A stretch of DNA of 64,000 bases from Methylorubrum aminovorans (GCF_022179725.1 NZ_BPRC01000009.1:62001-126000), one strand, 5' to 3'; shown: positions 47,703 through 56,510, numbered from the stretch's first letter. The notes: generated by a model from the sequence alone, not told the origin. Program-made: numbers and translations.

Positions 47703-49073
47703 ATGGCGCGCGACACGTCCGACACGACCCCGCTGACCACGCGGGACGAACTGATCGCGTGGTTTTCCGCGGGCGAGAAGCCGCGCGAACGCTTCGCCAT
47801 CGGCACCGAGCACGAGAAGATCCCGTTCTACACGGCCGATCACGCGCCTGTGCCCTACGAGGGCGAGCGCGGCATCCGGGCGCTCCTGGAAAACCTCGGC
47901 CGCGAAACCGGCTGGGAACCGATTCTCGATGGCGGCAACATCATCGGGCTCGCCAACAACGAGGGCGGCGGCGCGATCTCGATCGAGCCGGGCGGCCAGT
48001 TCGAACTCTCCGGCGCGCCACTGCCCGACATCCACGCGACGGCGACCGAGCTCGACGAGCATCTCGCCGCGACGAAGCGCGCGTCCGAACCGCTCGGCAT
48101 CGGCTTCCTCGACCTCGGCATGAGTCCGAAATGGACCCGCGAGGCGACGCCGCAGATGCCCAAGAGCCGCTACCGCATCATGCGCAACTACATGCCGAAG
48201 GTGGGCAAGCTCGGCCTCGACATGATGCTGCGCACCGCGACCGTGCAGGTGAATGTCGACTTCGCCTCCGAGGCCGACATGGTGCGGAAGATGCGCGTCA
48301 GCCTTGCGCTCCAGCCCGTCGCCACCGCGCTATTTGCCAATTCCCCCTTCACCGACGGGCGGCCCAACGGCTTTCTGTCGCGCCGCTCCGAGATCTGGCG
48401 CGACACCGACGCCGACCGCACCGGCATGCTCCCCTTCGCCTTCGACGAGGGCTTCGGCTACGAGGCCTATGTCGACTGGCTGCTCGACGTGCCGATGTAT
48501 TTCGTCAAGCGCGGCGAGACCTACCACGACGTCGCCGGCGCCTCGTTCCGCGACCTGATGGACGGGCGCCTCGCGCAATTGCCGGGTGAGCGGGCGACCG
48601 TCTCGGACTGGGCCAATCACGCCTCCACCGTCTTCCCGGAAGTGCGCCTCAAGCGCTTCCTCGAGATGCGCGGTGCCGATGTCGGCGGTCCCGCGATGAT
48701 CGCGGCGCAGTCGGCCTTCTGGGTCGGGCTCCTCTACGACGAGACTGCGCTCTCCGCGGCCTGGGATCTCGTGCGCGGCTGGTCCGCCAGCGAACGGGAA
48801 TCGATCCGTGCCGCCGTGCCGCGGCTCGGGCTGCATACCAGCATCGGCGGACGCTGCCTCGGTGCGGTCGCGGCGGAAGCGCTGGCCATCGCCCGCAGCG
48901 GCCTGCAGGCGCGGGCGCGCCGCGACGGGAACGGGCGCGACGAGGCGGTCTATCTCCAGCCCCTGGAAGCGATCATCGCCGCCGGGCGCAGCCACGCCGA
49001 GGATCGGCTCGCCGATTACGAGGGCCCATGGGAAAAGTCGGTGGATCCGGCCTTCACCGCCTGCACGTTCTGA
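47703..49073 (+). CDS. gshA: Glutamate-cysteine ligase
   Basis: First step of glutathione synthesis. At 456 residues it is the plant/alphaproteobacterial GCS2 form. Motifs: AIGTEHEKIPFYTADHAPVP, GGGAISIEPGGQFELSGAPL, MPKSRYRIMRNYMPKVGKLG and TVQVNVDFASEADMVRKMRV. The plant-type redox cysteines are not obvious. ATG 47703. The end of the protein (PAFTACTF) is typical. Confidence 0.95.
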   Translation: MARDTSDTTPLTTRDELIAWFSAGEKPRERFAIGTEHEKIPFYTADHAPVPYEGERGIRALLENLGRETGWEPILDGGNIIGLANNEGGGAISIEPGGQFELSGAPLPDIHATATELDEHLAATKRASEPLGIGFLDLGMSPKWTREATPQMPKSRYRIMRNYMPKVGKLGLDMMLRTATVQVNVDFASEADMVRKMRVSLALQPVATALFANSPFTDGRPNGFLSRRSEIWRDTDADRTGMLPFAFDEGFGYEAYVDWLLDVPMYFVKRGETYHDVAGASFRDLMDGRLAQLPGERATVSDWANHASTVFPEVRLKRFLEMRGADVGGPAMIAAQSAFWVGLLYDETALSAAWDLVRGWSASERESIRAAVPRLGLHTSIGGRCLGAVAAEALAIARSGLQARARRDGNGRDEAVYLQPLEAIIAAGRSHAEDRLADYEGPWEKSVDPAFTACTF

Positions 49074-49101
49074 ATCCGAGAGTGGAGCCCAGCCCTGCCG
49101 C

Positions 49102-50601
49102 CTACTCCGCAGCAGCGCTCGCGGGCGGCGTCAGGTGATAGAGGATGTAGGGACCACGCGCGATCCCCGTATCCAGTGGATCGAGAGTCCAGCCGCCGCG
49201 GCGTAGATCATCCGCAAGAGAGGCCCAGAAGCGGTCGGGCGCGTCGTCGAGGATAATCGCGTGGGTCGCCCCGCTGCGCCGGACGATCGCGTCGAGGGCA
49301 CGGAACCGCGCGGTCCCACCGCTCGGTGCCGTCCAGCGGCGGTGATCGGCAATGCTGTCGGGTGATTTCAGGCCGACCAGATCGGTGAGCGGGAGGTTGC
49401 TCGCCTCGGCGATCACGCCGGCATCGTGGATCAGAAGATGCGCCTGCGGCAGGTTTGCCTGCGCCCAGTGCGCGAGGGCCCTGTACTGCGCCACGCGCTC
49501 CTGCCCGGCGGCGATGTGGGTAGGGGATAGCAGGGCGACCGCGGCCTGGGTCAGAATGAGGGGACGCAGAAGGCGCAGACCGCGCCCAGCGCCGAAGCTC
49601 AGGGCCGCGAACAGGGCGATCGGCAGCAGCGCGTAGGTATAGCGGTACCCGTTATGCGCGAGCACTTCCCAGTTGGTCAGCGCGAAGCCGAGAATGAACA
49701 GACCCACAAAGCTCCAGATAGCCCAGGCCATTCTATCGCGGCCGAGAAAGGGCAATGCCGCCACCGCCGGCCCGATTCCGATCGCTGTCAGCAGCGCGGC
49801 GTAGAAGAGGTTCTCCGGTAGGCTGCCGGAGGGCTTAGGGAAGAACGCCCGCTTCGCCGCCATCGTCTGCGGCAGCAGGGCACCGGTCGTGGCGAGGCTC
49901 CAGACCAGCCAGGGACTGGCCGCCAACAGCACGATCGTCGCGTCCGCCGTGACGGCACGCAGGGCTGTCACGCGATCGGGTCCGGCCTTGAGCCGCAGCC
50001 ACAGCTGCCGCGTCATCAGGATCAGCGAAAGCAGGCCGAGTTCGGGGCGCAGGAAGGGCAGGAGCCCGCAGACCAGTGCCAGCCGCCGCGACGGACGGTC
50101 GAGAGCAAACACCAGCGCCCACGTCACGGCCGCCATGACGAGGCCGGTCTCCAGACCGTTGAGGAGCTGACCGGCGCCCGAGGCTACGCCCACGAGAGCC
50201 AGCGCGGTGCCTTCCGGCCAGGGAAGGCCAAGCCGTTGCGCCAGCGTCAGCAGCCCGGCGAGGAACAGCACCAGTCCGATACTGGCGACGAGATACGCCG
50301 CGGCCTCACCCGGCAGCACCAGGCTGAAGGCCGTCACCAGGGCGAGGTGGATCGGGCTGCTCGCGCCGACGAGGGCCGGGACACCGTAATTCGGGTCGCG
50401 CCCGTCGATCAGGACACGGGCATTGTGGAGCGTGATGTAGGCATCGTCGAGGGGGAAGATCCAGCCGCCGCGTGCCCAACAGAGCAAGGCCAGGCCGAAA
50501 CAGGCGGCGGCACAGAGCGCGATGCGCAGATCGGGCTCGACGCGTCGGCCGAGCTTGGCCTGCGCGATCGGCGCAGAGGCGGTTGCAGATGAGGCGGGCA
50601 T
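49102..50601 (-). CDS. GT-C-type membrane protein, glycosyltransferase-like
   Basis: A 499-residue protein with about ten membrane helices and a large C-terminal soluble domain. The first loop has FPLDDAYITLHNARVLIDGR, a DD-Y motif seen in GT-C polyprenyl-phosphate sugar transferases, followed by GASSPIHLALVTAFS. C-terminal LLIHDAGVIAEASNLPLTDL and later ATHAIILDDAPDRFW look like a PMT-like periplasmic domain. The sugar and acceptor are unknown. ATG 50601 is used; GTG at 50625 is in frame. Confidence 0.75.
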   Translation of the reverse strand: MPASSATASAPIAQAKLGRRVEPDLRIALCAAACFGLALLCWARGGWIFPLDDAYITLHNARVLIDGRDPNYGVPALVGASSPIHLALVTAFSLVLPGEAAAYLVASIGLVLFLAGLLTLAQRLGLPWPEGTALALVGVASGAGQLLNGLETGLVMAAVTWALVFALDRPSRRLALVCGLLPFLRPELGLLSLILMTRQLWLRLKAGPDRVTALRAVTADATIVLLAASPWLVWSLATTGALLPQTMAAKRAFFPKPSGSLPENLFYAALLTAIGIGPAVAALPFLGRDRMAWAIWSFVGLFILGFALTNWEVLAHNGYRYTYALLPIALFAALSFGAGRGLRLLRPLILTQAAVALLSPTHIAAGQERVAQYRALAHWAQANLPQAHLLIHDAGVIAEASNLPLTDLVGLKSPDSIADHRRWTAPSGGTARFRALDAIVRRSGATHAIILDDAPDRFWASLADDLRRGGWTLDPLDTGIARGPYILYHLTPPASAAAE

Positions 50602-50754
50602 CGAGACCGTGTCGTGATATGTCACGATCAGATCATGCCGGCCTTACCCGCCGATGAAGGGACGACCCGGACCCTCGATCGGCCTGCCGAAGATCGGGTT
50701 CACGATGGGGAGATCGGCTGCGGCGAATTTTCCTCGCGGGCAAGCTTTGCCGTT

Positions 50755-50779
50755 GGAACGCGTTCGGCACTGCGTTGTT
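50755..50779 (+). promoter_or_regulatory. Candidate EcfG promoter for the Gly/Tyr-rich protein gene
   Basis: GGAAC is followed after 16 bases by TGTT, one base from the CGTT consensus, with about 39 bases to the start codon. This leaves a 5' UTR of roughly 30 bases. Confidence 0.35.
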
Positions 50780-50817
50780 CCTCTGCGTGTTCCTTAATGG
50801 CTAAGGAGTCCGCACCC

Positions 50818-51237
50818 ATGTCCCGCATCACGACCCTGACGCTGGCCGGCCTCACCGCGGTGGGCCTGACCGTGACGGCCGTCCCGTCGGCCGAGGCTGC
50901 ACCTCTGCCCGCGATGAACGCCGCGCAGGTCGGCGGTGGCAACACCACCGTCGACACCGTCCACTGGCGACGCGGCTACTACGGCGGCTATTACGGCCCC
51001 CGCTACGGCTACGGTTACGGCTATCGACGCCGCAATGTCGGCGGCGCGCTGTTCGCGGGCGCGGCGCTCGGGCTGATCGGCGGAGCGATCGCCGCCAGCG
51101 CGGCGCCCCGCTACTACGGCTACCCGGCCTATGGCGGTTATTACGGCTACGGCCGCCCCGTCGGCTATTACGGCGGCTATGGCTACGGCTACCCGGCCTA
51201 TGGCGGCTATTACGGCTACGGCCCCTACGGCTGGTAA
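50818..51237 (+). CDS. Gly/Tyr-rich secreted repeat protein
   Basis: A 139-residue protein with a signal peptide (LTAVGLTVTAVPSAEAAP). The mature part is mostly Gly/Tyr (GYYGGYYGPRYGYGYGYRRR), a short Gly/Ala membrane-like zipper (VGGALFAGAALGLIGGAIAA), and two YPAYGGYYGYG repeats near the end. AAGGAG lies 9 bases before the ATG. A strong terminator follows. Such proteins are found on alphaproteobacterial surfaces under stress. Confidence 0.8.
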   Translation: MSRITTLTLAGLTAVGLTVTAVPSAEAAPLPAMNAAQVGGGNTTVDTVHWRRGYYGGYYGPRYGYGYGYRRRNVGGALFAGAALGLIGGAIAASAAPRYYGYPAYGGYYGYGRPVGYYGGYGYGYPAYGGYYGYGPYGW

Positions 51238-51264
51238 CAGACCCTTCCAGCCATCGAGACGATC

Positions 51265-51300
51265 GCCCCGCCGGCCGGGTTCAGCCGGCGGGGCTTTTTT
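51265..51300 (+). terminator. Strong Rho-independent terminator
   Basis: GCCCCGCCGGC and GCCGGCGGGGC pair perfectly over 11 bases around an 8-base loop, followed at once by seven T. It ends the Gly/Tyr-rich gene 28 bases after the stop codon. Confidence 0.95.
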
Positions 51301-51318
51301 GTGCTATGCGCCGCTGCC

Positions 51319-51591
51319 ATGCCCGAGATTCCGCAGGACGGCGCGGTCGAACTCGACCTCAGCGGCCTCAAATGCCCTCTCCCCGCCCTGCGCACGCGCA
51401 AGGCCCTGCGGGCGCTTGCGCCCGGCGCGTGCCTGGCCGTGACCGCGACCGACCCGCTCGCCGAGATCGACATCCCCAATGTCGTCCGCGAGGAAGGGGC
51501 GTCGCTGGAGGCGCAGGAACGAGACGGTCCGGCCTCGCGCTTCCTGATCCGCCGCTGCGCCGACCGGGCCTGCGAGCCCGCCCGATCCTGA
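51319..51591 (+). CDS. TusA/SirA family sulfurtransferase
   Basis: A 90-residue protein. LDLSGLKCPLPALRTRKAL has the CPxP motif with active C19, as in TusA, which relays persulfide sulfur for tRNA thiolation or Moco synthesis. Two extra cysteines are in the C-terminal RRCADRACEPARS. It lies 24 bases before the Nudix gene, probably co-transcribed. Moco-dependent iorB lies further along in the window. Confidence 0.88.
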   Translation: MPEIPQDGAVELDLSGLKCPLPALRTRKALRALAPGACLAVTATDPLAEIDIPNVVREEGASLEAQERDGPASRFLIRRCADRACEPARS

Positions 51592-51614
51592 ACCAGCCCT
51601 CCCGAGGAGACGCC

Positions 51615-52181
51615 ATGCCCCCCGAGATCCGCGGCACCCGCACCGTTCACGACGGCTGGGCCAGCTTCGTCGTCGCCGAGGTGACGACGCCCGAGGGCGC
51701 CGAGGTGACCCGCGAGATCGAGGATCACGGCGAGGCCGTCTGCGTGCTGCCCTACGACCCGGAGCGCCGGGTCGCCCTGCTGATCCGGCAGTTCCGTGTG
51801 CCCCCCTTCTTCACCGCGGGCGTGACCGACCTGCTCGAAGTGCCTGCGGGCCTCCTCGACGAGGCGGATCCGGCGGAGGGTGTGCGCCGGGAGGCCTTCG
51901 AGGAGACCGGCTTGCGGCTGTCGCAGCTGGAACCGGTCTCCACGGTGTGGAGCCTGCCGGGGATCTCCACCGAGCGGATGCACCTGTTCCTCGCCCCCTA
52001 CGCGGAGAGCGACCGGGAGGGGCCGGGCGGCGGCCTGGCCGAGGAGCACGAGGCGATCACCGTCGTCGAGATGCCGCTTCCCACCCTCGCGGCCATGAGC
52101 GAGGCCGGCGAGATCACCGATATGAAGACGCTGGTGCTCCTGCTCTCCTTGCGCCTACGCCGCCCCGAACTCTTCGCCTGA
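51615..52181 (+). CDS. NUDIX hydrolase, ADP-ribose/GDP-mannose pyrophosphatase-like
   Basis: A 188-residue protein. The near-complete Nudix box is PAGLLDEADPAEGVRREAFE followed by ETGL, with the REx2EE core intact but one residue shorter in the first loop. The N-terminal strand pattern and RQFRVPPFF are typical for NudF/NudK. GAGGAG lies 6 bases before ATG 51615. The substrate is uncertain. Confidence 0.88.
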   Translation: MPPEIRGTRTVHDGWASFVVAEVTTPEGAEVTREIEDHGEAVCVLPYDPERRVALLIRQFRVPPFFTAGVTDLLEVPAGLLDEADPAEGVRREAFEETGLRLSQLEPVSTVWSLPGISTERMHLFLAPYAESDREGPGGGLAEEHEAITVVEMPLPTLAAMSEAGEITDMKTLVLLLSLRLRRPELFA

Positions 52182-52279
52182 CACACCGGCTTGCGGGCCG
52201 GCCGGCAGCGCCTATCATCCTTCGCGCGCGGAACGGGTTCTCTCGCACCCACGGAGGCCGCCGCGCGGGAGATGCGCCC

Positions 52280-52414
52280 ATGTCGTTCTTCATCGGGATC
52301 GCCGGCCCCTGGCTCGTGGTTTCCGCCCTCCTCCTGATGTGGCACCGGCGGGAAGAGGAGCGTCCGGCGCAGACCGTGCCCGCCGAGACGGGCGGGTATC
52401 CGCCCCGCGCCTGA
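52280..52414 (+). CDS. Very small single-helix membrane protein
   Basis: A 44-residue protein: one hydrophobic helix (MSFFIGIAGPWLVVSALLLM) then a short charged tail with EEERPAQTVP. GGGAG lies 7 bases before ATG 52280. It is plausible but unverified; many proteobacteria carry such tiny membrane proteins. Confidence 0.5.
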   Translation: MSFFIGIAGPWLVVSALLLMWHRREEERPAQTVPAETGGYPPRA

Positions 52415-52635
52415 GGCTTCGCGGGCGGCCTCGTCCACCGTTACCTCGCCATCCCTGTCCCGCACGGCGCCCCGTCCGCGTCGAACCAATGGCTACGCCA
52501 CGGGTTGTCGAGGCTCTGCGCCCCGTTGCGGCCCGAGGTCACCGGCTGGTCCGGACAGCCGCGACGGATCCCGCGCATTCCGTTCGAACCCGACGTGCCG
52601 CCCTCTCCGGCGGGCCGTCGAAGCTGGAGTGACGT

Positions 52636-53037
52636 ATGGACATCGCCCTCGACAAGGTCACCGAGATCATCCTCCGGCTGCGGGCGGTCGAGGTGAAGGA
52701 AGGGGTGACCGATCCGGATTCAGGCTCCAACCCGACTGATGACGGCTCGATCGACATCCTGACCAGCGGCACCGACGACGCCACCGAGCAGGAGATCCGC
52801 AGCATGATCGCCGGGCTCAACGAGGACGAGCGCGCCGATCTGGGAGCGCTGCTCTATATCGGCCGCGGCGACTACGAGGCGGTGGAGTGGCGCACGGCGG
52901 TCGCCTTCGCCAAGGAGCGCGAGGCGGCGGGCGATACGGTGATGCGCGAACTGCTCGGCACGCCGGACGGGGCCTCATTGCTCGAGGAAGGCCTCGACGC
53001 GCTGGGCATTCCCATGGAGCCGCCCGAGGCGACTTGA
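52636..53037 (+). CDS. DUF3775 domain-containing protein
   Basis: A 133-residue acidic protein. LNEDERADLGALLYIGRGDY followed by VEWRTAVAFAKEREAAGDT and PDGASLLEEGLDALGIP matches the DUF3775 pattern. It is cytoplasmic with unknown function. It converges with the phospholipase-like gene. Confidence 0.85.
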   Translation: MDIALDKVTEIILRLRAVEVKEGVTDPDSGSNPTDDGSIDILTSGTDDATEQEIRSMIAGLNEDERADLGALLYIGRGDYEAVEWRTAVAFAKEREAAGDTVMRELLGTPDGASLLEEGLDALGIPMEPPEAT

Positions 53038-53104
53038 GACGGAGGTCGCGGTATCGGCGCGGAACGGAAGTTCCTCGCCGATACCTGATGACGAGCGGAA
53101 ACGA

Positions 53105-53551
53105 TCAGGGTTCGCAGGCCAGAGCCTTCGCGCCGACGGCGACGAACTGCGCTGCGGTCCGCAATTCATCGCTGATCCGCGGCGTGCGGGCCACAACGGT
53201 GGCCTCCCGCGCTAGCCGGTCGTTGCAGGAGCAAGTGGGCAGCCCCTGCCCCACGGGCGGCGAGCAGGCATCGTGGTGCATGCAAGCCCGATCGAGGGCA
53301 TCGACCGGAGGAAGTCCAGCGCCGCGGCTACCGGAGCCACAGTAATTGCCGTGAAAGACCAGGGCGCCTTGCGGCAGTCCGTTGCCGAGATCGGGCGGAG
53401 TCGGTGCCTCGATGGTGGGGGCCTCGACGACCGGCGGGGCGACGGATTGGGCGGAAGCCGCCGACGTCGCGAGTGCGAGAAGCGCAGCCGAGACTCCGGC
53501 GGCCAGGGAAAGGCGCCGGACGGCGGGGAAGGCAGGAGTGGTCACGGTCAA
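53105..53551 (-). CDS. Secreted phospholipase A2-like protein
   Basis: A 148-residue protein with a signal peptide (SLAAGVSAALLALATSAASA). A short Pro/Val linker follows, and then a PLA2-type core: the calcium-loop-like GNYCGSGSRG and the active helix DRACMHHDAC, where H93 and D94 match the His-Asp of CCxxHDxC. Six cysteines are arranged in the same order as small secretory PLA2s (C71, C90, C96, C107, C109 and a C-terminal Cys). Function inferred from motif only. Confidence 0.72.
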   Translation of the reverse strand: MTVTTPAFPAVRRLSLAAGVSAALLALATSAASAQSVAPPVVEAPTIEAPTPPDLGNGLPQGALVFHGNYCGSGSRGAGLPPVDALDRACMHHDACSPPVGQGLPTCSCNDRLAREATVVARTPRISDELRTAAQFVAVGAKALACEP

Positions 53552-53864
53552 AGTCTCTCCGTTCGATACGCTCCCCTCAAAGCCTTCCGTGGGCCGGGCA
53601 GATCACCCGCCTGATGAAGGCTGAGCCGTTCAAACGATTTTCCCTGGCTGCGGTTCACTGTTTCACGCAAGAAACAAGCCAGGGACTTGATTTCAGAAAC
53701 TATAATTCAGGCCGCCGCACACGACAGGGAAGCCGGGCGCTGAATGCCCGCTGTCTAATCGGTGAGAATGGTCGTGGCGTGGAAGCACAATGCTCTCGCC
53801 AAGACGGTTTTCCGGGCGGCGCGCATGGAAGTGGGCGCTTGGCCGATACCGGTAAAGGCCGGCG
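53552..53864. other. Intergenic region with nested inverted repeats
   Basis: A 313-base gap with lower GC than average. It contains the inverted repeat at 53641-53685, which may be a small RNA or terminator structure. No gene is supported here. Confidence 0.55.
53641..53685. repeat. Nested inverted repeat, possible structured RNA
   Basis: TCCCTGGCT and AGCCAGGGA are perfect complements, 27 bases apart. Inside them GTTTC and GAAAC pair around a 6-base loop. Together they could fold into one long stem with an internal loop. Confidence 0.5.
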
Positions 53865-54557
53865 TCAGCGGCTGCGCAGGATCAGCCGGTCGCCGCGCAC
53901 CTCGTAGGAGGGCAGCCGATCAAGGAAGCTCTGGCCGAGCAGGTTGGTGGTCAGCGCGCCCGGCCGGCTTACCATCGCGTTGACGTTTCGCTCGGTGATC
54001 GGCCCAACCGTGATCGAGTCGAGCCGGATCGGCGCTGTCAGCGCGGTGCCGTTCGCCGTGGAGACGCGCTGGGTGAAGGCGCTTTCCGGCGGGCGGATGC
54101 CGAGCCGTTCGGCGGTTGCGGCGGTGAGCACGACGCTGCTTGCCCCCGTGTCGAAGACGAAGCGCTCCTCGGCGCCGCCATTCACCGCCGCCAGCACCGA
54201 GAAATCGCCGTCGGAGCGGCGGGTGATCGTCACCTCGTCACCGGGGCCGAGCACGGCAGTGCCGGGGCGCAGCGCCCCGACCACGTTGGCGCCGACCTGC
54301 TGCGCGTCGTTGCGGTAGGTGTAACCGATGACGATCACAGCGCCGATGGCGAGCCAGATCAGGATCGAGCTCACGGTCTTTCCCGGCATCGCGAGCGCCT
54401 GCCGCCAGCGCCCGGCGGTGAGGAGGAGCAGCAGCGCCGTCGCCGAAACGAGGCCAGCGACTTGATCCGAATCGAGCCCCATCACCGGGCCGCCATCGTG
54501 GTTGGCGATCAGAACGACGAGGCCGATCCCGAGGATGGCGAGGCCGGCCCACATCAT
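53865..54557 (-). CDS. Retropepsin-like aspartic protease, TIGR02281 family
   Basis: A 230-residue membrane protein. The first 110 residues carry three hydrophobic helices; the periplasmic part has the clan AA motif FVFDTGASSVVLTAATAERL and the later TNLLGQSFLDRL, typical of this alphaproteobacterial family with one catalytic Asp per chain. ATG 54557 overlaps the stop of the DUF1289 gene, so the two are coupled; that neighbour pair is conserved. Confidence 0.88.
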   Translation of the reverse strand: MMWAGLAILGIGLVVLIANHDGGPVMGLDSDQVAGLVSATALLLLLTAGRWRQALAMPGKTVSSILIWLAIGAVIVIGYTYRNDAQQVGANVVGALRPGTAVLGPGDEVTITRRSDGDFSVLAAVNGGAEERFVFDTGASSVVLTAATAERLGIRPPESAFTQRVSTANGTALTAPIRLDSITVGPITERNVNAMVSRPGALTTNLLGQSFLDRLPSYEVRGDRLILRSR

Positions 54558-54766
54558 CACGCGCGGATCTCCCGCTGAGGGTAGGCCCGGCGTAGCCGCT
54601 CGGGCAGCACCGCCATGACCGCCAGACGCTGCGGCTCGGAGAGCGAACCCCATAGCCCGATCTCCTCGCGCGTGCGCCCGCAGCCCTCGCATAGGCCGGT
54701 TACGGCATCGAGCACGCAGAGCTTGGTGCAGGGTGAGGAGGGTTTGTTTGAAGGAGTCGCCAGCAT
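54557..54766 (-). CDS. DUF1289 family small protein
   Basis: A 69-residue protein with the CxLC/CxxCGRT pattern: PCTKLCVLDAVTGLCEGCGR and WGSLSEPQRLAVMAVLPERL. Four cysteines suggest metal binding. It runs into the aspartic protease gene with overlapping stop and start codons. Confidence 0.9.
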   Translation of the reverse strand: MLATPSNKPSSPCTKLCVLDAVTGLCEGCGRTREEIGLWGSLSEPQRLAVMAVLPERLRRAYPQREIRA

Positions 54767-54800
54767 CGTCCGTGCAGATGGGGCGGAGCGGGGCCGTGAA

Positions 54801-55499
54801 TCAAGGCCTCGCCGGCAACGTCATGCCTCCCGCGGGTCGTCGGGCGGGCTGCGCTTCAACCACTGGATCGGATGGACAAGGATGCGCGTGCCCACGTCGC
54901 CCTCCCACTTGGTCCGCAACCCTTGTGCCTCCCACCGCCGCCACGATCTCGGCGGCGATGGCGGCCATGGTCTCGTCGCGATCGTCGAACGAGCCGAAGG
55001 CGATGTAGAGCCCCTGGTCGAAGACCACCGCCTCGACATCCTGACCGTGGTAGAACACGAACCCACGCGAGGCGCGCCCGCGCTCCTTACGCCGGTGATA
55101 GACCTCGGCCGCGTCCGAGATCCCGTCGGAGCGGGTGTAGCCGGCGCGATGCAGAGCGATGATGCCGGCGGCATCGAGCCTGTCGAAGGCGATGGCGAGG
55201 CGGTCGAAATCCGTCTCCAGCGGCCAGGTCGCCTCGTCGGCCCGCTTGCGCGCGAAGGCGCGGGCCACCTCCGCCTCGACCCAGCGGCGATCGTCGGGCG
55301 CGACCGCGTCGGGGTTCAGGTAGGTGTCGAGAATCGTCCCGCGCGTCGAGGCCTCGGTCTCGAAGCCGCCGCGGGCCAGGATCTCGATCTGCTCGGCCGT
55401 GTCGGCACGGTCGATCTTTTCGACGGGCATATCGGAGGACGTCCGGACCTGCGCCTTGGCCCGACGGCCGGCAAGGAGCCGACGGAGGATCCTCAGCAT
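54801..55499 (-). pseudogene. DUF6891-like protein with probable 3' frameshift
   Basis: The frame from ATG 55499 reads well (HRAGYTRSDGISDAAEVYHR, RGFVFYHGQDVEAVVFD, IAFGSFDDRDETMAAI) up to about residue 188. From there it turns into Gly/Arg/Pro-rich nonsense ending at 54801. In the neighbouring frame the natural-looking continuation QGLRTKWEGDVGTRILVHPI followed by QWLKRS ends at 54821. Removing one C from the run at 54931-54933 joins the two. Either a real frameshift or a base-call error; the gene may therefore be intact. Confidence 0.6.
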
Positions 55500-55513
55500 C
55501 GTGCCACCCTCGC

Positions 55514-56341
55514 CTACGCCGTTGCCGCCACCAGAGCCAGCAGCACCGCGATCTCGCCAACCTGCTGGCAGGCGCCGACGACGTCGCCGGTCTGGCCGCC
55601 AATCTTCCGCTCGGCGAGCGCGCTCAGGCCGAAGGCCGCGAGCGGCGCGAGGATCAGTGCGAGGACGAGGCCGAGCAACGGCAGGCCGAGGGCGGCCGCG
55701 ATTCCGGCGATGATCAGGCAGAGCAGCCCGGCAATTCCGAGCGTGGCGCGGCTGGGCCGACCGACGGCGGCACCCGCGCCGCCGGGACGGGCGGGGTCGA
55801 GGATCGCGAGGGGGATCAGTGCCGCCGTCCGCGAGAGGGCAGCGGCGAAGAGGAGCGCGACCGCGGCGAGCGTACCGGAGCGATCGAGCAGGGTCGCGAG
55901 CATCGCCGCCCGCAGTGCCAATCCGAGGAACAGCGCGGTGCCGCCATAGGCGCCGATGCGGCTGTCGCGCATGATCTCCAGGCTGCGCTCGCGGCTCTGC
56001 CCGCCGCCGAACCCGTCGGCGACGTCGGCCAAACCGTCCTCGTGCATAGCGCCGGTGATGAGGGCGAGGGCGACGAGGGCGAGCGCAGCGGCCACGAACG
56101 GCCCGAGCCGGATCTCCCAGGCCAGCACCAGCACCAGAGCGGCCGGCAGCGCGATCAGCAGCCCAGCCAGCGGCAGCACCCGCGGCACGGTGCGGAAATC
56201 CGGTGCGGCATGGGGCGCCGGCTCGTCGGGAAGAGGCGGGATCGGCAGGCGGGTGAAGAAGCGGAGGCAGGCGGCGAGGTCATAGACCCAGTCCGCACCG
56301 GGAAACGGCGGTCCGGGATCGCGGCCGCTGCGCTCGATCAT
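55514..56341 (-). CDS. cobS: Adenosylcobinamide-GDP ribazoletransferase
   Basis: Joins adenosylcobinamide-GDP to alpha-ribazole in the last part of cobalamin synthesis. The 275-residue membrane protein has the hallmark HEDGLADVADGFGGGQSRER and IMRDSRIGAYGGTALFL, and about seven helices. It diverges from cobT, which makes the ribazole phosphate it needs. Confidence 0.95.
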   Translation of the reverse strand: MIERSGRDPGPPFPGADWVYDLAACLRFFTRLPIPPLPDEPAPHAAPDFRTVPRVLPLAGLLIALPAALVLVLAWEIRLGPFVAAALALVALALITGAMHEDGLADVADGFGGGQSRERSLEIMRDSRIGAYGGTALFLGLALRAAMLATLLDRSGTLAAVALLFAAALSRTAALIPLAILDPARPGGAGAAVGRPSRATLGIAGLLCLIIAGIAAALGLPLLGLVLALILAPLAAFGLSALAERKIGGQTGDVVGACQQVGEIAVLLALVAATA

Positions 56342-56510
56342 TCCGTCCCCCTTCGTCCGGCCGCCTGGACCCGCGGGCCCGTCCGCTTCTATAGCGCCGG
56401 GAGCCCCCTGCCTGCTACGCGGCGCCGTCGTCTATCCGGTGGCAATTCCCGCGCCGATCGGGCGACCTCCTTTCGCGGTGTCCCCGCCCCCGACGCGCAC
56501 GAGATCTCCC

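Noticed and set aside
53687..53706. Sigma-70 promoter TTGATT / TATAAT
   Set aside because: The two elements are only 8 bases apart, far too close for a functional -35/-10 pair.
56342..56510. Cobalamin riboswitch between cobS and cobT
   Set aside because: No B12-box-like sequence is visible, and 169 bases shared by two divergent promoters is short for it.
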